In this document: piece after piece, positions 54,886-64,000 of the stretch | Layout of the letters: every line of letters begins with the position of its first letter | Position numbering within the stretch: the first letter of the stretch is position 1 | Position numbers and translations under genes: made by a program | Notes under the pieces: generated by a model | The model's input: only the letters and a program-made list of their open reading frames with translations | Told to the model about the DNA's origin: nothing | Database searches by the model: none | Source: Sepioteuthis lessoniana | Taxonomy: Eukaryota; Mollusca; Cephalopoda; Myopsida; Loliginidae | Assembly (NCBI GenBank): GCA_963585895.1 | Contig: OY757911.1 | Coordinates: forward strand, 60,031,530-60,095,529 | Direction of reading: 5' to 3' | DNA length: 64,000 nucleotides

Positions 54886-55375
54886 TAACTAAAATCTCGT
54901 ACGAACTTTTCTAAGAGTAAAAACCAGAACATTGATTTTGGACCGAAAGGTTAAATTTCCCCTAAAATGTAGACTGGGCCTCTCTAATGAAATATTGAAA
55001 TCTCGGTTGAAATCTTAGGTTTCACCTAAAAAGTCCTTGTGGTAAACTAAGGTATTTCTCTCCCAAACTGTGTATTTCTTTCGAGTTAATTCAACGCCTT
55101 CTGTTGCAAAATAAATAAAAGTCCAAATAGAAATTATACATATATATAAAGAAGACAAGAATGAAAAGAATAAATGAAAACAAAAAAAAATCTTTGGGGA
55201 AATATTGTTCTCGAAAAAGAGAAGACATTAATAATGGAGTGACAAAATTGACATGGCGTACTGGGATTACGCCTTGATGGTGATCTCTGAACAAAATGAC
55301 TTGACAGTTGCGTGTTATGTGGAAGTTTTAAGCGCTCTCTCAAGGATTGATAGACGATTTCCAGAATAGTTTCAC

Positions 55376-55377
<2 letters not shown>

Positions 55378-55426
<49 letters not shown>
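55378..55426. repeat. (GA)n microsatellite
   Basis: Pure GA array. Confidence 0.9.
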
Positions 55427-55427
<1 letters not shown>

Positions 55428-55602
55428 AGACTTTGTAAAGGCAGTCGACTGTACGATCTCAGTTTCTTTGTTTCTAATATTAAATCAAATGACTTCCATA
55501 TAATTTTCTTTTCCGAAAGTCTTTAATGAATTGAACAAAGAATTCAAATAATTCACATTTTGAATTCTGCTATTTGTTTAATTGATGCAGTTGTTTTAGT
55601 TT

Positions 55603-55870
55603 TTGCCCAGTCGGCTAGGGCTGTAGAATACACCGACTGTGCCTCTGTAGAGGGATAAAACCTCCCCCACCTCGTGAGTGTCCTGGATATGACACTGAAC
55701 CATCTGACGGTGAGGTTCCAATGATGCTAGAGCTTTGGGGAATGCAGAATAACCCTTCGTTGCCATCGCTCCTAGGTCTAATCGGACTCGGAGTGGTAGC
55801 ACCTGATAGGGTCCTATCTATGGGTTAAATAGTAGAACCCATAGTAGAACTGTTTACCATTGAACTAAAA
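55603..55870 (+). repeat. Family B repeat, head only, plus strand
   Basis: Very good head: 'gcccagtcggctagggctgt', hairpin partner 'ccgactg', 'ctggatatgacactgaacca', 'ctttggggaatgcagaataa', 'gtggtagcacctgatagggt', 'tctatgggttaaatagta'. Only one partial spacer unit follows; the 3' tail is absent. The minus-strand frame over it is a shadow. Confidence 0.8.
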
Positions 55871-56161
55871 AAAAACACTTTTGTTATTTTACTATCCATT
55901 ATGGTCCTTGGCACCTATCTACCATAGATAAGGAGATCTTTCAGTAGTTTATTACTTGACTATTCTTGGCTTGATAAGACCATGGGTTAAAGAAAGCTGA
56001 TGCTCTTTAAGAGAGACTATACACTTTTTCCCCTCTTCATTGTTAAAAGAATGAAAATTTTCTCTTAATAATCAAGGTTTATGAAGCATGAAGTTATCAA
56101 CTACAAAAAGGTTTTTCCTGTTAGCAAAAGGGTTGGATTGATGAGTGTCTCTTTTTATGTT

Positions 56162-56164
<3 letters not shown>

Positions 56165-56247
<83 letters not shown>
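56165..56247. repeat. (TA)n microsatellite with sparse CA and TG
   Basis: About 80 bases of TA with single interruptions near each end. Confidence 0.9.
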
Positions 56248-56248
<1 letters not shown>

Positions 56249-56249
56249 G

Positions 56250-57000
56250 CAGCCGTCTATATAATACATTGTGTATTTGGATTAGCCTCATCGGTCATTA
56301 TATGACATATCCGATTTGGTGCCGTATACGTTCGACTGAGATGGAAAAATTACAACAACGGTATACAACATTTTTTTCGTTCGAATCCATTTTCTATACC
56401 TTCCTCCCAAATTTACTTACTGAAGGTTTCCACCAAAACACAACGAATTTCTTTCAGAACATATCTTTGGGAGACACTTCATCCAGAGATTTTGAAACAC
56501 CTCCATATTTTAAATATCTGGATTTCCAAACACCATAAACACTATTCTCTCAGGAACTATCAGGATTTGACACCACGAACCTCTGATATAAAGATTCGTA
56601 CAAATACAAATCAGAACTCGTGTAAAAATTAATTCTATGGGAAAGTAGTCATGTTTTTCTTTACAGAACTTGGCAACAATATTTAAAGTTTATTAAGTTA
56701 ATTAAGAACAGAACAAAGAAGAAAAAGAGCTAAAACCAATATGTCGGATTTATAAGTGTGTAGATCCCATCTATAATTACTGTTAATGGCGCCCTGTCTA
56801 AATGGTAATAACCAACTTTAGGTACCAATTTTGACATTAGTCCAAAAAATTCTTTTGTTCTTTAAAATATTCTTTATTTTATTAATTTATTTAAAAAAAT
56901 CGTTCGGTCTCTGTAAACAAGATGTCGAGTGTAGAACTACGTTGGTTCGTCAATAAGTCTTCAGCCTAATGATGAAAAAAGAATTTTTTACAACAGATAA
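56250..57000. other. No recognised feature
   Basis: AT-rich. The frame to 56538 that begins in the TA array has no recognisable domain. Confidence 0.45.
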
Positions 57001-57004
57001 TCTG

Positions 57005-57315
57005 TTTCTTTGTAATTTCATTAAAGCATTTAATTGCTGTGTGCAACTAAATTCGAATTCTTAACGCATTCTCTTGTACTGCTATCGTTGAGTAGTTTTT
57101 AAAAATAATGTTTTCTTTTCTTTTTCAAACAGTAACTTTTATAGTGGAAAATGCTGCATAACTTGATATCATCTTCTTCCTTGTAATTACATTTAACCAT
57201 TTGACTGCCGAGTGCAACTATAGTTGATTTTCTTAGTGCCGTGCCGTGTGCAACTATAATCGATTTCCTAGCGCCGTGCTGTGTGCCGCTATCATCGAAT
57301 AGGTTTTAAAAACAA
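57005..57315. repeat. Short direct repeats, 'gtgcaacta' type
   Basis: 'gtgtgcaactaaattcgaat' near 57039 is echoed at about 57207 and 57248. Two adjacent 35-base units end in 'cgccgtgc' or 'tgccgtgc'. The larger block around them repeats at about 150-170 bases. Confidence 0.55.
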
Positions 57316-58860
57316 TATTCTTTTGTTGAAACTTTTTTTAAAACTGGAAACTACCAAAAGCCTAAAATAGTGGCAGCGAAAAATTTTATTTCAGCGATAA
57401 TTATTAATAATAGAGATCAGTTATTGTGATTAAAATTTCACACAACACTTCATTGAATAAGTACGTGTAAGTCTATCTAACCTTATTGATCAAACCTGAT
57501 AAATAAAATGTTTTCTCAGATGCCCCAGCAAACAAAGATGTAAATTACAAATATTTTTTTATCAGACATCGTAGTTTGTTTCTTTGTGAACCACTGTTAT
57601 ATGCGTTTTGTTAACATTAACGTTTTGTTTTTATCTTGTCTCTAACTTGTTATGTGTGAGTGATTTAAATTGAAAGAATAACAAAAAGATGACAAAATAC
57701 ACTCGATGCGCGTTCGTCAAACTTTATTTTCAGTCTCAGATGTTTAAAAGAATAAGATAAGAAAAACAAAAAAATAAAAAAAAAGCAAAAAAAAACAACA
57801 ACAAAAAAACAAAACAAAAAAACAAAACAAAAAACAAATAAAACAAAACAAAACTAGAAAGAAAAAGAAAATCCATCAATCAACCGAACCCATTTTCATC
57901 CATTTTTACAATTCTAGCCTTGTGCTTTTTGTTTTATGCTGCACCTTATGATTACACACTTTTAAATCTAAAAGGCAAGCACACCCACACAGTAAGTTGA
58001 TTAAAAGGGACACTTAATTGACAAGACGTGAGCTCGTGAGGGAGGTATACTTTTACATCCAGTTGATAAGGATTCACGATACTTCTCAAATGAATCGATA
58101 GCATTCTTTGCAAGACATCCAGATACTATTATTCTTTTCTTACCTGTCCTTTTCCACGTGTTAATTTTTATCACGATGTTCTCGGTGGATTTACTTCGCC
58201 TTTTTTCGATCAGCTTTGAACTAGCGTTTCATATTCACGTATTTCATGGCCGGCAAATTAAGCAATCTGACCACCGTAACCTTTTCCATAATCTAGAATA
58301 TGGTACTGTGACGGCAAATTTACTAAAATCCCAAAAGACGGGGCAGACTGGCACTTTATCCCTTGTAGAATAAGTCCTCGTTCAGAGTCCTTTCTCGGGC
58401 ATGTAGGAACTGGCATATTATGTGGGGGTTAATTTATGGCTAGACTGACCACCGTTGGCAAGGGGTTTCCAAATTTCACATTATACACACACCCACCAAG
58501 GCCACTAGTTCTTCCTCCCCTAGAACAATGGAAGATATGAATCTCTAGGTTTAGAAGTAATAATATCAATTATAGTAGTCGACAACTCCGGTTTCCCGTG
58601 TGATATTTTTAAAGGAATTCAAATAGGACAAATTAAGCGAGGATAAGGCGAATAGAAGATGAAATAGAAACATGAAATAACAACTGGGTAGTGGATGACA
58701 CAAATGAACAACTTCAACACGTGGGAATATGAAAATATGTCAATCTTTTTACTACACACGCTGATACACAAATTTGACGCGTCGGCTATATTATTAACGG
58801 ATAGTACTTAAACATAAATGTCTTTCTTCTTTTCTTTTCTTTCTTCTTTAGTCTTTCTTC
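57316..58860. other. No recognised feature
   Basis: Includes an A and C rich simple tract (about 57770-57862, AAAC-type). Otherwise unassigned, with moderate GC near 58160-58560 and no persuasive gene. Confidence 0.45.
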
Positions 58861-58866
58861 GAATTG

Positions 58867-58887
58867 AGAGAGAGAGAGAGAGAGAGG
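58867..58887. repeat. (GA)n microsatellite
   Basis: Short GA array. Confidence 0.8.
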
Positions 58888-58959
58888 ATATATAATTGGG
58901 TATAGTGAGAAACAGTCTCAAAGTTTACTTATCTTATTCCGATGGATTCCTGTAGAGAA

Positions 58960-59420
58960 TATTTCATCTTTTACAGGCTAACAGACTTTATGTTCTTTTT
59001 AGTCCTGGCTTGAAGGTATGGCTCTTTCTTGTCCAAGATACTTTTATTCTTCCTTTACCCGGAGTCTTGGCTTTAGATTCGTTCGCCACGACCTGCGTCC
59101 AAAGAACTGATTTTTTTCTTCCCTCTTTCTACTGACGGAAGGAGCTCCCACTTCCGCCTTAGGGTTCTAGCCAATAATTTTTGGCTTCTATCTTCTTCCT
59201 TCCCCTGGTCAGGCGATTCGAGTGAGGTCACAGAGTACAGATAGCCAAACCCACATTCTTTACTTTCTCCGACAGGCCATGAGGAACTGACCCATATTAC
59301 TACCATGTCTTAACGGTCATTCTTTTGGGTGGCCTGCAAACTCAAACACGGAGGGTTAGGGGACATTCTTTATCTCTCCCCTCTCAGTGGGAGATCACGT
59401 GACAGTACATTATCGCACAT
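58960..59420. other. Unassigned GC-richer segment
   Basis: A block of clearly different composition from its AT-rich neighbours. Two open frames (77 and 71 codons) overlap it without known domains. It may be a fossil LTR or an unknown SINE-like element. Confidence 0.3.
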
Positions 59421-59840
59421 TCCCAACTATTTTTTTTTAAACAAAAAAGTTAATGTTCTTCTAAATCAGAGATACCCGGGTTTTATTATTTTTAGGGAAA
59501 CATTATACAACCAAATCATTTATCATCAAATTTTGCCGCACTGAAATTTTGTAACCAAAAATTAAAAGTATCTAAAAATGAGTGCAATCCTATACAAAAT
59601 TCTATATGGTAAGAATATTTTCTAATCAAACAGAATTTCAGTGCTGTTGATATTTCTAACAAGTAATTTACAATGATATCCATTTGGTTAGTTCAATATT
59701 TTACGAGAAACAATGAAATACCAGTATTTTAGGTTCTGAAAAAAATTAACTTTTTATTTCCAAAAATTTTAAAGATGTGTTTATTCATGAGATGGTACTG
59801 TATGCAAGTTTCTTGTAAGAACTTACCATAATATATTCTG
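59421..59840. other. No recognised feature
   Basis: AT-rich, unassigned. Confidence 0.45.
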
Positions 59841-59844
59841 CGCC

Positions 59845-59892
59845 GAGTGAGATGGTTATTATCGTGGGGAATGAACTTGGTAATATTTTAGC
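59845..59892 (+). repeat. SINE C head fragment
   Basis: 'gtgagatggttattatcgtg' followed by 'gggaatgaacttggtaat' matches the SINE C head ('taatggttatcgtcgtagga'). The rest is missing. Confidence 0.45.
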
Positions 59893-60143
59893 GTTTAATT
59901 CAGTAAAAATATAGCGTTCTAATTTCTAATTTATTAGAGTAATGTTCGACATTTTCGTATCTGTTTTTAATATATATTAAGAGGTTCTAAACTTAAAAGT
60001 GATAGACTTCTGAAATAGTAAAAAGTGAGCCAAGTCTTGGACTGCGGGATTTTGGTCAAGATTTTGATCGTAAAATGGACCGTGGAAGTTCAAAATTAGT
60101 CCCGTTTCACAAGAGAATAAATGTTGTTACGAATGTTGTTTCC

Positions 60144-60615
60144 AGCCCAGTCGGCTGGGGCTATAGAATAAACCGACAGCATCTCTATAGCGAGGTAAGT
60201 CCCTCCCCCCAACGAATGTCCTGGACATGACATTTAACGATCTGATGGTGAGGCTCCAGAAATTCTGGAGCTTTGGGAAATGCGGCGTACCTCTTTATTG
60301 CTATCGCTCCAAGGTCCAACATGGCCTGGAGTGGTAACACCTGATAACGTCCTATCTATGGGTCAAATAGAACTGTTCGACATTTAAACTGAGGGCAAAT
60401 AAATGACTTATGCTAAACCGAATAGCTCGAAATAGAACTGTTTGATCATTTAACAGTGTGTAAACAAATGACTGATGTTTAATTGAATTGTTAGTGATTA
60501 TTTAACTTTGTTGATTTATGTTTTCAAACCATATCCATCTAATACATACACAAACCGGATTTGGCATTAAATAACCTGCTATGGTTGATATGCCGTAAAA
60601 CTGAACCAAGTAAAC
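60144..60615 (+). repeat. Family B repeat, full length, plus strand
   Basis: Head 'agcccagtcggctggggcta' with hairpin partner 'ccgac', central block, 'tctatgggtcaaatagaact', two spacer units of the 68-base type, and the tail 'ggatttggcattaaataacc', 'gttgatatgccgtaaaac'. It is the most compact complete copy (about 470 bases). Confidence 0.85.
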
Positions 60616-60724
60616 AAATAGAATGTTATTTCCTTTACTATATTCTATGATATTATAATTTATCTTATTACTTTATTATATTTTTAGTATACGATTAATA
60701 ATATGATCAGGGTCAACAAATAGC

Positions 60725-60890
60725 GTATCTCGTATCGAGTGGTGAGGCACCGGTTCTGAAACTCTAGGGAGCGTGAAATAACCCCTTCATTGCCAATATT
60801 TCCTGATCAATTCTGACCCGGAGCGGTAATACCTGTTATGTTCCAATAGAGATCAAATAGATAAATTTTATTTTGAATTAAATTGATACA
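60725..60890 (+). repeat. Family B related fragment
   Basis: 'gtggtgaggcaccggttctg', 'ctctagggagcgtgaaataa', 'gacccggagcggtaatacct'. Subtype as at 4.8 kb, no tail. Confidence 0.55.
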
Positions 60891-61320
60891 TTGAGTCTTA
60901 AAACATTGAGTATGAAGTATTTACCTGTTTGAAATGATTAATAAGAATTGTTGCTTGAAAGTATAATAGCTTGCAAATTATTAGTATTAGATATGAATAC
61001 AAGAAACGGTATAATTATGTGAAAATTATTAGTAGTAAGAATAGTTACTTGAAGCAATAATTGTTTGTAATTTATTGTTAAATAGGAATAATTACTTGAA
61101 GCCATATAGATTTGGATTATGAAGAAATGTACCTGTAATGAGAGAGTTTTACATAACAAGTTGGTATTTCGGTTGCGAAAAGAACTGGTTGACTCGTTGT
61201 AAGAGAGATAGAGTACACAAACATTATTTTGATGGCCGTCAGCTGAGATATAATTCTGTAAAAACTTATAAACGATAGTCGGTACGAAATACTCCAAAAT
61301 TAAAATATCTTTTTGCACTT

Positions 61321-61602
61321 GTTTTTATTTAGTAGCTTTTGACACTGAAAAGTTATAGGAACAGTTAGATTTAAAATATAAGAAAATATGTTTTTATTTA
61401 GTTGCTTTTGACACTGAAAAGTTATAGGAACAGTTAGATTTAAAATATAAGAAAATATGTTTTTATTTAGTTGCATTTGTCACTGAAAAGTCATAGGAAC
61501 AGTTGGATTTAAAATATAAGAAAATATGTTTTTATTAAGTTGCTTTTGACACTGAAAAGTCATAGGAACAGTTAGATTTAAAGTATAAGAAAATATGTTT
61601 TT
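61321..61602. repeat. 69-base tandem repeat, four units
   Basis: Unit starts at 61321, 61390, 61459 and 61528, an exact 69-base period. Each contains 'gacactgaaaagt', 'ataggaacagtt' and 'aaaatataagaaaatatg'. Units are about 93-97% alike. The period is a multiple of three, but no open frame crosses all units. Confidence 0.95.
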
Positions 61603-62595
61603 ACAACAATGGAGTATATTCGTCAATCAAAAAGTACATATAAAAGAAAATATCATTGAAAGTTTAGTTTTGTTATACTTTGAATTCAGACTGATAAAAT
61701 TATTCTTAGTTTAGCTGAAAACAAATATTTTGATGGTGACTGGGAGATTTATTGATTCAAGTTAATTTGTTTCTTTCTCTCTGTATGCTCAAATGCATTC
61801 TTTTCAGTTTTTGGTTGAGAAAAATCATAACGAATAGACTGAAAAGTAATTAAGTCACAGAGGACGACAGTAATTGGTTGATTTTCAAAATAACATGAAA
61901 TATATCACTTGTTTTCGTGGAGTAGCAACCAGTAATGGAAAATTTCTAACTTTCCAATTAAAAGCAGATGAATTGATCGTTATGAAATGAATCCACTGGA
62001 TCCATTGAATCACAATCAATATTTCTGTCATGTTTTGTAAACATGGATCAACTGAAATGTCAGAAAAAGGCGTGCCAAAGTCAACTGATTAACGAGAGGT
62101 ACTGTAAACATACATGTTTATATTAACAAAGGATTTCGAAAGTAGAAATCGGTATCTATTGACTAAGATTTCCCACTGTTTCATAATGTCAGTGGGTGGT
62201 GGTACTTCTTGGTTTAAAATTGTTTAAAATCAATTCACGTAGAAATAGATTTAAAAAAAGAATGACCCGAAGGAATCTTAAGCGCGGGTCAAAAAGAACA
62301 AGATAAATAAATGAAGGAAGGAAATTAACGTTCAGCCCGCACACAGATGAGTTAATTTCCAGACATATGGGTGGTATCAGTTAAGAGAATCCTTTGAAGT
62401 TCATGTGAGATGATCTAGTCAAATTAGGGCGAAGGATTTTTAGTAGTAAGCTGATACCAAAAATTAAGAGAGTTTTAAAAATAATATATTTAAGATTAAA
62501 GAAAAAGGATGGGTCGATGTTAAATTTGGAAAGGAGTAGTCAGAAACGTGATATTCCGAAATAAAGGAAAGAATAGAAGATAATACAGAGCTTTT
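61603..62595. other. No recognised feature
   Basis: AT-rich, unassigned. Confidence 0.45.
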
Positions 62596-62599
62596 TTAA

Positions 62600-63480
62600 T
62601 TACTTTGCCGACATTAGCACCATATCTATTTAAAAACTGTCTAGACTACTTACTTCGAACATTGATAAATCTTATAAAAGAAAATGGCTTCATGCTAACA
62701 AAAGGCAAGAAACAGACGATAACCCGACGAAATTAAATCAGACGCAGACTATTCAGAGGATCTAGTGCTTCTTTAAAATACACCATCCCAAGCCGAATCC
62801 CTATTGCCCAACCTAGAGCAAAGAGCAGGGGCCATTGGTATCCACGTAAACGCAAATAGAACAGAGTAGATGTGTTCAAAACGAGAAGGAACCAACTCCA
62901 CTCTAAGTTGGAGGCTTCTAAAATTAGTAGACAAGTTCACATACCTTGACTGCAATATCTCATCACCTGAAAGTGATGATGGTATATGCCTAGTGAAGGT
63001 GTGCGTTACTATCGATGGGTTATCGATCATCAGAAAGTCTGATCTATCCAATAAAATAAAATGAGATTTCTTGCAGGTTGTGGCCGTGTCAATACAACAG
63101 TACGGATGAACCAGGCATAAGAAAACAAAACCCACAGAGAAAAAGCTAGATAAGAACAACACAAAAATGCCACGTGCTGTCTTTAAAAATCTTGGAAGCA
63201 ACACTCCACGTAAAAACAGCTGTACAGCCCCTTACCTCCCGTCTTAAAAACCATCCAAGAAAGATGAACAAGACATGTAGGACAGTGCTGGAGAAGCAAG
63301 AACGAACTCATAAGTGACATTCTTCTTTAGACCCCTGACACATGGATGTGCCAGTAATAGCCGACCAGCAAGAATTTTGGAAGACCTGCCGGGAGCGATG
63401 GATGATAAGGACGGATGGAGAGAGAGAGGGGGGGAAATCTGTGCTATTAATGTGACTTGATGATGATGATGATGATGATA
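62600..63480 (+). mobile_element. RTE-type LINE, old 3' copy with (ATG)n tail
   Basis: 'TLAPYLFKNCLDYLLRTLIN' at the start, a degraded active site near 62745 ('DADYSEDLVLL' with YSED in place of YADD), 'GIHVNANRTE', 'LLKLVDKFTYLDCNISSPES', 'IDGLSIIRKSDLSNKIK', and the end 'EDLPGAMDDKDGWRERE'. The (ATG)n tail is at 63458-63480. Many stops and frameshifts show that it is much older than the copy at 17.1 kb. Confidence 0.85.
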
Positions 63481-63644
63481 CATAGAAGAGTATGTTTGAC
63501 CGAAATCGACTGAAGACGGATTGTCTAAAAACCGAAGAAATTCTATTTACTGAACTCTGAGAAAGATCTAATTGTTACTCATATTTCTTTCTCTCTCTCT
63601 CGCTTTAATATAAATTGTATTTTGATTGAACATTTATGGACAAC

Positions 63645-63877
63645 TGTTATGTTAATTTACCCACGCACGCATGATTTCTTCCAGCTACGAATAGCAGCAG
63701 GTACTGCTCTTAGGCAGAAGGCAATATTCTAGCAGACAGCCCCGGCATTCGGACTGAATAGCCTCGCTTGTAACCCTCTCATTTGTATATTTTGTATGAT
63801 TGTTCTTTGTTAATATATTTCTTTAACTCAATTCCTTTCTTGTGTCTTTATTTCTGGTCCCTTATAAGGCCACAACA
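63645..63877. mobile_element. Solo LTR fossil with 5-base target duplication
   Basis: 233 bases from TGTTATG to CACAACA, flanked on both sides by acaac (63640-63644 and 63878-63882). TG...CA ends and a 5-base duplication fit an LTR. No internal region adjoins, so it is a solo LTR. The right flank is a CAA repeat, so the duplication could partly be chance. Intact ends suggest a fairly recent insertion. Confidence 0.55.
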
Positions 63878-64000
63878 ACAACTAACAAAGATAGAAGTAA
63901 GATAAGATTCTTTGCATTTGTATCAGTTTAACATGACAAGCAAGAGAACTTTCATTTACAATGGTATCATAATTCTACTACCTTTTCAGACGAACAAAGA

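Overview
This window looks like intergenic or deep intronic DNA from an animal with a large, repeat-laden, AT-rich genome. The repeat set points to a coleoid cephalopod, most probably an Octopus: several tRNA-headed SINE families with a shared central block, an internally deleted mariner family, an RTE-type LINE with an (ATG)n tail, a second LINE with a restriction-like endonuclease and a (TAA)n tail, Penelope-like elements, and long (TA)n, (CA)n and (GA)n microsatellites. The species is inferred from recalled family resemblance and was not tested. I see no convincing host protein-coding gene, intact tRNA gene, rRNA gene or CRISPR array. The long open frames are LINE remnants or chance frames over repeats.

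Layout. 1-5 kb: SINEs, a deleted mariner inside a TA microsatellite, and the first copies of a repeat family called here 'family B' (CAGTCGG-hairpin head, tandem spacer, SINE-like 3' tail). 6-10.7 kb: a same-orientation cluster of restriction-like-endonuclease LINE fragments, the first bounded by (TAA)n, interrupted by an LTR-like segment and family B. 10.9-12.2 kb: a compound satellite in which a nearly invariant 100-base core alternates with (AC)n(AT)n arrays. 13-16 kb: two family B heads in tandem, an RTE 3' end and a tRNA-SINE. 16-23.5 kb: a solo LTR fossil and four RTE LINE copies, one with an open frame of nearly 300 codons. 24-31.5 kb: a 5S-rRNA-derived segment, a second copy of the solo LTR, a hAT-like element, mariner-like ends, and a Penelope junction carrying a candidate hammerhead ribozyme. 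32-38 kb: a SINE holding two other insertions, an RTE copy that keeps part of its endonuclease, and a second 5S-derived segment. 39-46 kb: sparser, with a mariner-like element, family B and a Penelope GIY-YIG fragment. 47-56 kb: SINEs, a LINE nested in a SINE, tandem repeats and a mariner MITE. 57-64 kb: mostly unassigned AT-rich DNA, family B, a 69-base tandem repeat, an old RTE copy and a solo LTR with a 5-base target duplication.

The elements interact. SINE A and family B end in almost the same 3' sequence, so one LINE machinery probably copied both. TA microsatellites abut several insertions. The items most worth follow-up are the structure of family B, the hammerhead-like motif at the Penelope junction, the compound satellite, the (TAA)n-bounded LINE cluster and the 5S-derived segments. 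All coordinates of decayed repeats are approximate to roughly 5-20 bases.
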